DNA of 5,760 nucleotides from Phycisphaeraceae bacterium (GCA_003552605.1 PUNN01000425.1:1-5760), one strand, 5' to 3'; positions 1-5,600 are shown, numbered from the stretch's first letter. Numbers and translations are program-made. The notes: generated from the sequence alone by a model not told the origin.

Positions 1-466
1 ACCCAAGGGTGCGGACCTCGGTGCCTTCAAGCTGCTTGTAGGTGGCGAAAAAGTGCTCGACCTCCCGCAGGAAATGCGGCGGTACGCGCCACAGGTCGCG
101 GGTCTCGGCGAAGATCGGGTCTGTGTTCGGGACCGCAAGGATCTTGTAGTCATTGTCTCCCCGGTCGGTCATCTTGAACAGCCCGATTGGCCGCGCCTCG
201 ATGAGGCAGCCGGAGAAGGTCGGCTCGTTGACCATGACAAGGATGTCGAGCGGGTCGCCATCTTCGGCAAGGGTTTGCGGAATGATGCCGTAATCACCAG
301 GATACATCGACGATGAGTAGAGATAACGGTCGAGCCGGATGAGCCCGTACTCCTTGTCAATCTCGAACTTACTGCGACGTCCCTTGGGGATCTCAACAAT
401 GGCGTGAACGATGCGCGGCGGGTCCGGGCCGGGTGGAACCCGCATATATGGATTGGCATGTTCCAT
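1..466 (-). CDS. ppa: Soluble family I inorganic pyrophosphatase, 3' end beyond the window
   Basis: Cytosolic Mg2+-dependent enzyme that hydrolyses pyrophosphate to two phosphates, pulling biosynthetic reactions such as nucleic acid synthesis and aminoacyl-tRNA formation forward. The frame starts at ATG 466 and is open to base 1, giving 155 residues; the family is usually about 175, so roughly 20 C-terminal residues are missing. The signature EDGDPLDILV lies at residues 68-77. By comparison with E. coli Ppa as I recall it, all the usual active-site residues are present: E25, K33, R47, Y55, Y59, D69, D71, D74, D101, D106, K108, Y143 and K144. A GGAG Shine-Dalgarno (473-476 on the plus strand) sits 6 nt before the ATG, which fixes the start. 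The gene is divergent from the SpoIID-like gene. I saw no clear sigma70 promoter for it. It appears intact and functional apart from the window truncation. Confidence 0.96.
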   Translation of the reverse strand, partial: MEHANPYMRVPPGPDPPRIVHAIVEIPKGRRSKFEIDKEYGLIRLDRYLYSSSMYPGDYGIIPQTLAEDGDPLDILVMVNEPTFSGCLIEARPIGLFKMTDRGDNDYKILAVPNTDPIFAETRDLWRVPPHFLREVEHFFATYKQLEGTEVRTLG

Positions 467-514
467 GATCGTCTCCGTAAATCAAGGCCTATTTCAGCGT
501 CGCCAAGTCGTCGC

Positions 515-541
515 CGGGGCAGCGCGCAAGCGCTCGCCCCG
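515..541. other. Strong GC-rich hairpin with GCAA tetraloop between divergent genes
   Basis: Seen directly: bases 515-520 pair with 536-541 (6 bp) and 521-525 pair with 530-534 (5 bp). Base C535 is a single bulge and the loop is GCAA (526-529), a GNRA tetraloop closed by C-G on the plus strand. No T-run follows on either strand, so it is not an ordinary intrinsic terminator. It lies about 49 nt upstream of the ppa start and upstream of the proposed promoter for the plus-strand gene. It could act in a ppa leader, as a protein-binding palindrome, or have no role. Confidence 0.5.
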
Positions 542-591
542 TGCCGCAAGACCCTACTCCGGCCCCCGACGCAAGTCCAACGGTGACGGTG

Positions 592-600
592 TGCTATACT
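592..600 (+). promoter_or_regulatory. Extended -10 promoter for the SpoIID-like gene
   Basis: The plus strand reads TGC followed by TATACT (595-600), five of six matches to the sigma70 -10 consensus with the TG of an extended -10 element. No good -35 hexamer lies 17 nt upstream, which is tolerated at extended -10 promoters. Transcription would begin near 607, giving a leader of about 36 nt to the ATG at 643. This also argues against the in-frame GTG at 541, which lies upstream of the promoter. Confidence 0.5.
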
Positions 601-642
601 CATATTCGGACGTCACCGCGTCGAGGGATCACGGACGGTTCC

Positions 643-2019
643 ATGAAACGACGAGCCAGTAGTCATTTTCATTTTCTTGCCAAGCGTGCGAAACGCTTGT
701 GGCGTCGGGCTCGGGCTAATCCTGCTGCGATGGGTGCCGGTGCGCTCGTGGGCGCTGTGGGGATCGCCGCGCTGCTGACGCTGGCATTTTCGTGTTCGGG
801 CTGCCTCAGTCGGCCCGGCCCGGGGCCCGTGGCCGATCATCCGCCTTCCCCATCGGTCCACGTGGGTGAGGAGCCGCAATTGCGCATCCGCATCGCCCGC
901 AGCGAAGCCCGGATGAATGTGAGCGGGCAGGGTAGTCGGGCAGTGCTGGTGCAACCCCATCCGGATCGGGAGGGCCATTCACCCCTGCGATTCGATGGTG
1001 CGGCCGAGATTCAGCGGCGGGGTGGGGCGTTTACCATTCGCTCATCTGATGGTGGGCAGGGCTTTCGATGGGGGATCGATGCACTCGAAGTCTACACGCG
1101 CAGCGGGGACCTCCAATACGATGGGGGGACCTATCCTGGCCGCTTCGTGCTGGTGGCACGCGGCGATGACCGTTTCGATGTGGTCAACTACGTCGACATC
1201 GAGACCTATCTGCCGGGTGTGCTGGCCTCGGAACTGTACAGCCACTGGCATCTCGAGGCATACCGGGCCCAGGCGATCGCCGCACGCTCCTACGCCCTTG
1301 TCCAGGCCGAGCGACGGCGCGGGCGGGATTTCGATCTCGAGAACACGCAGGCCAGTCAGGTCTATGCCGGCGCCACCGCCAACCGCCGCGCACTCGAGGC
1401 GGCCCGGGACACCCGTGGCCTCGTGCTCGCTCACGAGGGTGTGATCGTCACCGCCTATTACTCGAGTTGTACCGGCCCGCTCGGTCAGGATGCCGCCACA
1501 GTCTTTCGCAACGAGCGCGATGTCGCACCATTGCGCGGGCGCAACCACGTGACCTGGGCCGCGCACAGCCCTCACCGCCAGTGGGGCCCGATTCAGCGGC
1601 CGCTGGGGCCGTTCAGCCGCCGGATCGCGGCGTGGGGCGAGTCCGTGGGTCACGAGGTGGGGCGAGTCGCCACGGTGCGCAGCATCGAGGTGGCCACACG
1701 CAACGAGGCCGGCCGCCCCGGCGTCTACCGGCTGATCGACAGCGACGGCCGGCGGTTTGAACTTCACGCCGAGCAGTTACGGCTCGCCGCGAACCACACC
1801 GATGATTCGCTACCTGCGTTGTCGGCGGGCCAGCGCCTCAAGAGCGGGGATGTTGAGGTGCGCATCCAGGGTGATTTGGTGCGAATTCGCGGCCGCGGCT
1901 TCGGCCATGGTGTTGGCCTCTCCCAGCATGGGGCCCAGGCGATGGCCACCCATGGCTACGGGTACCAGCAGATTCTCAGTCAGTATTATCCCGAAGCCCG
2001 GGTCGTGCGAAGCTATTGA
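643..2019 (+). CDS. Membrane-anchored SpoIID/LytB-domain protein, probable peptidoglycan lytic enzyme
   Basis: A 458-residue protein. Residues 1-27 are strongly basic and residues 31-49 are one hydrophobic segment, so it is probably a bitopic protein with its domain in the periplasm. CSGC (51-54) follows the segment; it is a poor lipobox, so lipidation is possible but unlikely. The SpoIID/LytB domain spans about 168-458: the core YLPGVLASELYSHW (189-202) carries E197 at the position of the catalytic Glu of SpoIID, followed by QAIAARSYAL (210-219), YYSSCTGP (272-279) and the C-terminal signature GRGFGHGVGLSQHGAQ (417-432). In endospore formers SpoIID is a lytic transglycosylase that cleaves denuded glycan strands; in Gram-negative bacteria the role is mostly unassigned. 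The usual GG-x-T after the second motif is altered here to TGPL. I chose ATG 643 over GTG 541 because a promoter lies at 592-600 and the membrane anchor then sits near the N-terminus. The Shine-Dalgarno is weak. No amidase or SpoIIP partner is nearby. Confidence 0.9.
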   Translation: MKRRASSHFHFLAKRAKRLWRRARANPAAMGAGALVGAVGIAALLTLAFSCSGCLSRPGPGPVADHPPSPSVHVGEEPQLRIRIARSEARMNVSGQGSRAVLVQPHPDREGHSPLRFDGAAEIQRRGGAFTIRSSDGGQGFRWGIDALEVYTRSGDLQYDGGTYPGRFVLVARGDDRFDVVNYVDIETYLPGVLASELYSHWHLEAYRAQAIAARSYALVQAERRRGRDFDLENTQASQVYAGATANRRALEAARDTRGLVLAHEGVIVTAYYSSCTGPLGQDAATVFRNERDVAPLRGRNHVTWAAHSPHRQWGPIQRPLGPFSRRIAAWGESVGHEVGRVATVRSIEVATRNEAGRPGVYRLIDSDGRRFELHAEQLRLAANHTDDSLPALSAGQRLKSGDVEVRIQGDLVRIRGRGFGHGVGLSQHGAQAMATHGYGYQQILSQYYPEARVVRSY

Positions 2020-2077
2020 AGGTGTACCGCCGCATGGGGCCGGACGGGGCTCGGCGAATGCGCTAACTGCCTTAACC

Positions 2078-2083
2078 GGAGGT
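2078..2083 (+). promoter_or_regulatory. Shine-Dalgarno GGAGGT fixing the start at 2089
   Basis: A perfect GGAGGT lies 5 nt before ATG 2089 and 11 nt before a second in-frame ATG at 2095. The spacing favours 2089 as the start and predicts efficient translation, in contrast to the weak site of the gene before it. Confidence 0.75.
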
Positions 2084-2088
2084 GACAC

Positions 2089-2490
2089 ATGCCCATGACC
2101 GGCTGGATTCAGAACGCTGATTTTGCGAGCACGGATACAGGGGAAACAACCCCGGACCAGGCTGAATCAATGATCCGCGAGCATGACTGGGAGGCGGGAG
2201 GCCGGCAGTTCGAAAGCATGCTCGAGCGAGGGGAGGACACCTGTCCCCCGGGGATCGGCTTCAACGATGTCCGCAACAGCGTCTTTCATATCTACACCGG
2301 CGAATCGACCACCTGGGAGATTGTCGTTCATATGCCGGGGCGGAAGAAGCTGCTCGGGTTCATTCCGTTCGGTGGGCGGGAATACAAGGTGGCGACCAAC
2401 GACATGGATGAAGCCGTTGAGCTTCTGCAGCTCTATTACCACGATCGGGATGCGCTTGAACGGCGGCTACAGCAGATGGAGCGGTTGTGA
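2089..2490 (+). CDS. Hypothetical cytosolic protein, 133 residues
   Basis: I do not recognise the family. The frame is open for 133 residues, preceded by a near-ideal Shine-Dalgarno, and its codons are GC-rich like its neighbours, so it is very likely a real gene. There is no signal peptide or membrane segment. Residues 1-50 are acidic and look helical after a flexible start. A single Cys is at 52 in TCPPGIGFND. Residues 64-103 look like three or four beta strands (SVFHIYTG, TWEIVVHMP, KKLLGFIPFG, REYKVAT), and residues 106-133 form a charged amphipathic helix that could mediate self-association. It begins 69 nt after the SpoIID-like gene on the same strand, so co-transcription is possible. 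A small alpha/beta fold that binds a partner is my guess; no catalytic motif is visible. Confidence 0.82.
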   Translation: MPMTGWIQNADFASTDTGETTPDQAESMIREHDWEAGGRQFESMLERGEDTCPPGIGFNDVRNSVFHIYTGESTTWEIVVHMPGRKKLLGFIPFGGREYKVATNDMDEAVELLQLYYHDRDALERRLQQMERL

Positions 2491-2558
2491 GGGCGGTTTG
2501 CATTGGTGCATTCCCTTTTGGCGTCTCTCTCGGAGCCGCTTTCGTCGTAGTGTTCTCT

Positions 2559-2581
2559 GGGCGCATGACACATATCGCGGC
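2559..2581 (+). repeat. Short dispersed repeat, copy 1 (GGGYGCATGACACAT type)
   Basis: This 23-nt stretch matches 5555-5577 at 21 of 23 positions in the same orientation, with differences only at positions 4 (C/T) and 16 (A/G). It lies about 70 nt after the stop of the hypothetical gene. Both copies are in non-coding DNA. Confidence 0.6.
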
Positions 2582-2600
2582 TGGCCGGTCGGGCTTTACC

Positions 2601-2645
2601 CCCCTCTCCCATTTCCGGGGGCGGGAGAGGGGCCGGGGGTCAGGG
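2601..2645 (-). repeat. Palindromic intergenic repeat A (CCCTCTCCC type, minus orientation)
   Basis: CCCCTCTCCC (2601-2610) is perfectly complementary to GGGAGAGGGG (2623-2632) across a 12-nt loop. On the minus strand the palindrome is preceded by the arm CCCTGACCCCCGG (2633-2645), the same type of arm as in repeat B. This design resembles the CCCTCACCCC-(N)-CCCTCTCCC repeats scattered between genes in many proteobacteria. It may act as an RNA stabiliser or a terminator-like structure for the convergent genes. Confidence 0.7.
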
Positions 2646-2745
2646 CAGATTCGTGCCGGTCGTGCCGTGGCTGAACCGAGGGCCGACCCCTGCATGAGGC
2701 GGGAAGGAGGGTACATGAAGCATTCGGGCGTTTACACCGAGTCCG

Positions 2746-2780
2746 CCCTCACCCCAGCCCTCTCCCGAGGGGAGAGGGAG
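2746..2780 (+). repeat. Palindromic intergenic repeat B (CCCTCTCCC type, plus orientation)
   Basis: The arm CCCTCACCCC (2746-2755) is followed by CCCTCTCCC (2758-2766), which pairs perfectly with GGGAGAGGG (2770-2778) over a 3-nt loop. It is in the opposite orientation to repeat A, with the two asymmetric arms facing each other across 100 bp. Confidence 0.75.
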
Positions 2781-2792
2781 AAGAATACATCC

Positions 2793-2813
2793 CGCGGCGC
2801 ATGTCATGCACCC
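2793..2813 (-). repeat. Short dispersed repeat, diverged copy 2
   Basis: Read on the minus strand this begins GGGTGCATGACATG, matching the first 11 bases of the 5555-5577 copy exactly, then resembling it again after a 2-nt gap before drifting. Its orientation is opposite to the copies at 2559 and 5555. Confidence 0.45.
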
Positions 2814-2821
2814 GCCGCTGA

Positions 2822-2849
2822 TGCAGCCTGCCAACCTTCTCTGGCTGCA
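2822..2849. other. Weak hairpin, 7-bp stem
   Basis: TGCAGCC (2822-2828) is complementary to GGCTGCA (2843-2849) with a 14-nt loop. It lies downstream of both converging genes and has no T-run. It may be chance. Confidence 0.25.
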
Positions 2850-2862
2850 AAGGGATTCGGGC

Positions 2863-2883
2863 ACACGGGTCATGCACCCGTGT
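2863..2883. terminator. 8-bp perfect hairpin, possible terminator of hppA
   Basis: ACACGGGT (2863-2870) pairs perfectly with ACCCGTGT (2876-2883) over the loop CATGC. It begins 27 nt past the hppA stop on the minus strand, a suitable place for a terminator or an RNA 3' end stabiliser. No T-run follows on either strand, so factor-independent termination is doubtful. The minus-strand reading contains GGGTGCATGAC, the core of the dispersed repeat, so it may instead be a degenerate copy of that family. Confidence 0.35.
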
Positions 2884-2909
2884 TCTCGCACCAATCACCT
2901 CGCTGATGA

Positions 2910-5333
2910 TCAGGTTCCTTGTGCAAGCTTCAGGAGGCTCCAATCTTTCACGTGCGATGGCCGGAATGGTTCGTTTCCATGCCAACCTGCCACTTGCGGG
3001 AACCACTTCATCCTTGGATGTATCGACAAGGCCGTGTCGTCGCCCTGGCGGTCAGTAAGGTCGATCGACACCCAGTGACCACCCAACGGGGGCATGAAGG
3101 ACGCGGATGGTGCGATCACGCCTTGCTCAAGCGAGCGGTCGAGCGGGTTGATCTCGTTTGATTCGATCGCCGCCACGGCCGGTGCGGGCGTGTCGACCTG
3201 TTCGATCATGCCTGACTGCTCTTCGGGGGCATCGGCATGCTGGTCCCAGAGCGGGCCGGGGGCCAACTGCGTGGCGATGACGACCGACCAGATGGCCATC
3301 ACGTTGATGAGAATGTTCATCGAGGGGCCGGAAGTGTCCTTGAACGGGTCACCCACCGTGTCGCCCACGACCGTCGCGGCGTGTGCATCTGAGTGCTTGC
3401 CGCCCTCGTTACCTTCCTCGACCCATTTCTTGGCATTGTCCCAGGCGCCACCGGAGTTGGCCATGAGCAGGGCCAGTGCGACGCAACTGATCAGGGCACC
3501 CACGAGCATGCCGGCGAGCGCCTCACCGCCGAGGATCACGCCCGTACCAATCGGCATGCCGACGGCCAGCAGCGACGGCCATATCAGTCGCTTCATCGCG
3601 CCATCCGCGGCGATCTCGACGCAGCGCTCGGGCTGCGGCTTGGCTTTACCTTCCAGCAGGCCGGGAATATCGCGGAACTGTCGTCGGATTTCCTCGATCA
3701 TGTCGAATGCAGCCCCGCCCACGGCGCGCATTGTGATCGAGCCGTTGAGAAACGCCGTCATGCCGCCGAGGAAGACGCCGGCCAGCACAAGGTTGTTGTC
3801 CAGACTGACGGAAAAGCCTGGATACGACTCCTGCATCTTCTGAATAAACGCCAGCGTCATGGTCAGCGCCGCCAGTCCCGCCGCGCCGATGGCGAAGCCC
3901 TTGCCGATCGCCGCGGTGGTGTTGCCCACCGAATCCAGGCGGTCGGTGATGCGCCGCGTCTCCGCCCCCATCTCGGTCATCTCGGCGATGCCGCCGGCAT
4001 TGTCTGCCACCGGGCCATAGGCGTCGATGGCCATCGTAATACCGATGGTGGCCAGCATGCTTACCGCCGCGAGGCCCACGCCGAGCCAGCCAGCCAACAC
4101 GTGTCCACCGGCGAGGATGGCGACGATCACCAGGATCGGGATGGCCACCGATTGAAGCCCCACGGCGAAGCCGTTGATGATGACCGTGGCCACACCCGTC
4201 CGGGCCGACCGGCCGATCATGCGGATTGGCGGGCCGCCCGTGTAGTACTCGGTGATCAGCCCGATGAGTACGCCGCCGAGCGAGCCGATCAGCACCGGGC
4301 CCCACACGTTCAGCCTCATCCCCATCAACTGCGTAATGGCCAGCGCCGCGAGGATGAACAGGCCCGCAGCGGTCAGGGTGCCGACCCGCAATGCCCGCGC
4401 CGGGTCCATCGACGAAACGTAACGGACGATCATGATGCCGGCCACTGAACACACAAGGCCGATGGTGGTCATCGCCAGTGGCAGGAACATGAGCATGGCT
4501 CCGGCCTGCGCCTCGGTCACATCCGTGGTGAACAGCCACGCTGCCTGGTCCATCCGTGCCATCGTCGCGGCAATAATTATCGTGGCGATCTGCGAACCGC
4601 AGTAGCTCTCGAAAAGGTCCGAGCCCATGCCGGCCACGTCGCCGACATTGTCGCCGACGTTGTCAGCGATCACGCCCGGGTTCCGCGGGTCATCCTCCGG
4701 AATGCCGGCCTCGACCTTGCCCACGAGATCGGCGCCGACGTCCGCCGCCTTAGTAAAGATGCCGCCGCCGACGCGGTAGAACATCGCCACAATCGAAGCG
4801 CCCATGGCGAAACCTTCGATGTCATAGCCACGCTGCTCGGCCTGCTCGGGCGGTATCGCCCCGATAAAGGCCACGTAAAGCCCACCGATGCCGACAAGGC
4901 CCAGTGAGGCGATCGTCAGCCCCATGACCGAACCGCCGGCGAAGGCCAGTGACAGGGCTGAACTGGCCCCCTTGTCCCTCGCCGCGATGGCGGTGCGGAC
5001 ATTGGCCTTGGTCGCCGCGTACATCCCGATCCAGCCGGCGAGACCGGAGCAGATCGCACCGGTGAAGAAGGCGATGGTTGTGATGGGGGTTCCTTCGAGG
5101 CCATCGAGAATGAGCAGCACCAGGATACCGATGACGATCAGAAAGATCAGGCCCACCCGCATCTCCCTTCGCATGAACGCCATGGCGCCGCGGTGGATCT
5201 GATCAGCGATGTCGGCCACCACGCCTTCGCCGCCGTCCCACTTGAGAATGTCACGGTAAATGAGCCAGGCGATCAACAGACCAATCAGGCCGACGATCGG
5301 GACGAGGATCATGATGCCAATCGGGATTTCCAC
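2910..5333 (-). CDS. hppA: Ion-translocating membrane pyrophosphatase, K+-dependent subclass, long C-terminal tail
   Basis: An integral membrane pump that hydrolyses cytosolic PPi and exports H+ and/or Na+. It has 807 residues; bacterial members usually have about 660-720. I place about 16 membrane segments between residues 3 and 688. Substrate motifs are intact: DVGADLVGKVE (198-208), EDDPRNPGVIADNVGDNVGD (213-232), DAYGPVADNAGGIAEM (437-452) and DTVGDPFKDTSGP (658-670). GNTTAAIGKG (470-479) has Ala474 and Gly477 where K+-independent enzymes have Lys and Thr, so K+ dependence is expected. E242 in SDLFESY is at the gate position typical of Na+ pumps and many bacterial H+ pumps, so the ion stays open. 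The start is GTG 5333, set by an AAAGGAG site 7 nt upstream; an in-frame upstream start at 5432 has no support. Residues 692-807 are an extra hydrophilic tail, probably periplasmic, since both ends of this fold face away from the cytosol. Confidence 0.95.
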   Translation of the reverse strand: MEIPIGIMILVPIVGLIGLLIAWLIYRDILKWDGGEGVVADIADQIHRGAMAFMRREMRVGLIFLIVIGILVLLILDGLEGTPITTIAFFTGAICSGLAGWIGMYAATKANVRTAIAARDKGASSALSLAFAGGSVMGLTIASLGLVGIGGLYVAFIGAIPPEQAEQRGYDIEGFAMGASIVAMFYRVGGGIFTKAADVGADLVGKVEAGIPEDDPRNPGVIADNVGDNVGDVAGMGSDLFESYCGSQIATIIIAATMARMDQAAWLFTTDVTEAQAGAMLMFLPLAMTTIGLVCSVAGIMIVRYVSSMDPARALRVGTLTAAGLFILAALAITQLMGMRLNVWGPVLIGSLGGVLIGLITEYYTGGPPIRMIGRSARTGVATVIINGFAVGLQSVAIPILVIVAILAGGHVLAGWLGVGLAAVSMLATIGITMAIDAYGPVADNAGGIAEMTEMGAETRRITDRLDSVGNTTAAIGKGFAIGAAGLAALTMTLAFIQKMQESYPGFSVSLDNNLVLAGVFLGGMTAFLNGSITMRAVGGAAFDMIEEIRRQFRDIPGLLEGKAKPQPERCVEIAADGAMKRLIWPSLLAVGMPIGTGVILGGEALAGMLVGALISCVALALLMANSGGAWDNAKKWVEEGNEGGKHSDAHAATVVGDTVGDPFKDTSGPSMNILINVMAIWSVVIATQLAPGPLWDQHADAPEEQSGMIEQVDTPAPAVAAIESNEINPLDRSLEQGVIAPSASFMPPLGGHWVSIDLTDRQGDDTALSIHPRMKWFPQVAGWHGNEPFRPSHVKDWSLLKLAQGT

Positions 5334-5340
5334 AGGTCGT

Positions 5341-5347
5341 CTCCTTT
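5341..5347 (-). promoter_or_regulatory. Shine-Dalgarno AAAGGAG deciding the hppA GTG start
   Basis: On the minus strand AAAGGAG is followed by 7 nt and then GTG at 5333-5331. The next in-frame Met, at residue 8, lies well beyond useful spacing. The protein then starts directly before the first membrane segment, as is normal for the family. Confidence 0.8.
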
Positions 5348-5379
5348 GCCTGTCGTTGCGTTTTACGAGCGGCCAGCCA

Positions 5380-5396
5380 GCGGCCCCGCGGGCCGC
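5380..5396 (-). other. hppA leader hairpin, 7-bp GC stem
   Basis: GCGGCCC (5380-5386) pairs perfectly with GGGCCGC (5390-5396) over a 3-nt loop. It ends about 32 nt before the hppA Shine-Dalgarno on the minus strand. No T-run follows, so it is not a simple terminator. It could affect leader folding or be a relic of local GC-rich sequence. Confidence 0.4.
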
Positions 5397-5414
5397 CGGA
5401 CGCTGTAGGGGCAA

Positions 5415-5430
5415 GGCCGCAAGCGCGGCC
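5415..5430 (-). other. hppA leader hairpin, 6-bp GC stem with 4-nt loop
   Basis: GGCCGC (5415-5420) pairs with GCGGCC (5425-5430); the loop is AAGC on the plus strand and GCTT on the minus strand. It lies upstream of the 5380-5396 hairpin in the presumed hppA leader. Both stems share the GCGGCC word, so alternative pairing between them is possible. Confidence 0.4.
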
Positions 5431-5498
5431 AATGTGCCGGCGGTCCGATAATCTCGTCAATCTGTACAGGGCATGCTGAGCCCTTGCGGGGAGGGGCT

Positions 5499-5527
5499 TA
5501 TATAAGGCTTCAGCGGCAAACATTCAA
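5499..5527 (-). promoter_or_regulatory. Candidate sigma70 promoter for hppA
   Basis: On the minus strand TTGAAT (5527-5522) and TATATA (5504-5499) are separated by exactly 17 nt; each matches four of six consensus bases. The -10 sits inside a 10-bp palindrome CTTATATAAG (5497-5506). A weaker alternative is TTGACG (5460-5455) with CACATT 18 nt downstream. The main candidate predicts a start near 5492 and a leader of about 160 nt. Confidence 0.45.
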
Positions 5528-5529
5528 GT

Positions 5530-5551
5530 CCCCGGGCCGGGCCCCGGGCCG
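5530..5551. repeat. Tandem CCCCGGGCCG direct repeat
   Basis: CCCCGGGCCG occurs at 5530-5539 and again at 5542-5551, separated by GG. The block is also highly self-complementary. It lies directly upstream of the candidate hppA promoter -35 on the minus strand, where an activator or repressor could bind. Confidence 0.5.
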
Positions 5552-5554
5552 AAA

Positions 5555-5577
5555 GGGTGCATGACACATGTCGCGGC
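5555..5577 (+). repeat. Short dispersed repeat, copy 4 (GGGTGCATGACACAT type)
   Basis: Matches 2559-2581 at 21 of 23 positions in the same orientation, although the two are 3 kb apart and hppA lies between them. It ends 23 nt before the large inverted-repeat element at 5601. Confidence 0.6.
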
Positions 5578-5600
5578 GGGCAACCCCGGGGGCTGGCATC

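Larger units (their letters stand above)
2491..2909. other. Convergent intergenic region, repeat-rich, no credible gene
   Basis: Lies between the stop of the plus-strand hypothetical gene and the stop of minus-strand hppA, so both genes end here. It holds an inverted pair of CCCTCTCCC-type palindromes, three copies or partial copies of a GGGTGCATGAC-type repeat, and hairpins at 2822-2849 and 2863-2883. The open frames crossing it run through these repeats and have poor codon use. I found no intrinsic terminator with a clear T-run for either gene. Confidence 0.7.
5348..5600. other. hppA upstream region: leader, candidate promoter and short repeats, no gene
   Basis: On the minus strand this holds a candidate sigma70 promoter and a leader of roughly 160 nt with two GC-rich hairpins. 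Beyond the promoter are a CCCCGGGCCG direct repeat and a dispersed-repeat copy. AGCGGCC also occurs twice, 11 nt apart (5368 and 5379). Open frames here overlap hairpins and lack ribosome sites, so I call no gene. The nature of the gene to the right of the window is unknown. Confidence 0.6.

Noticed and set aside
541..642. Upstream GTG start at 541 for the SpoIID-like protein, adding 34 residues
   Set aside because: The added residues have no feature typical of the family, GTG 541 is part of the 515-541 hairpin, and the extended -10 promoter at 592-600 lies downstream of it. ATG 643 places the basic region and membrane anchor at the N-terminus.
2487..2906. Plus-strand frame starting with GTG overlapping the stop of the hypothetical gene by 4 nt
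   Set aside because: The GTGA overlap looks like translational coupling and the first 25 codons are hydrophobic, but the frame runs through both CCCTCTCCC repeats and the dispersed repeats, and its third-position use is unlike the real genes.
2715..2906. 63-codon plus-strand frame with AAGGAGGG 3 nt before its ATG
   Set aside because: The ribosome site is attractive but too close, and almost the whole product is a translation of repeat DNA. I would call it only if peptides were found.
3393..4448. Long plus-strand frames antisense to hppA
   Set aside because: They are shadows of a high-GC gene: His/Arg/Asp-rich products with no recognisable domain, while the minus strand encodes an unambiguous membrane pyrophosphatase.
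5334..5432. In-frame extension of HppA upstream to 5432
   Set aside because: No ribosome site, Arg/Pro/Ala-rich low-complexity product overlapping two hairpins, and the GTG at 5333 has an ideal Shine-Dalgarno.
5468..5484. AGGGC/GCCCT 5-bp hairpin in the hppA leader region as a terminator
   Set aside because: The stem is short and no T-run follows on either strand.
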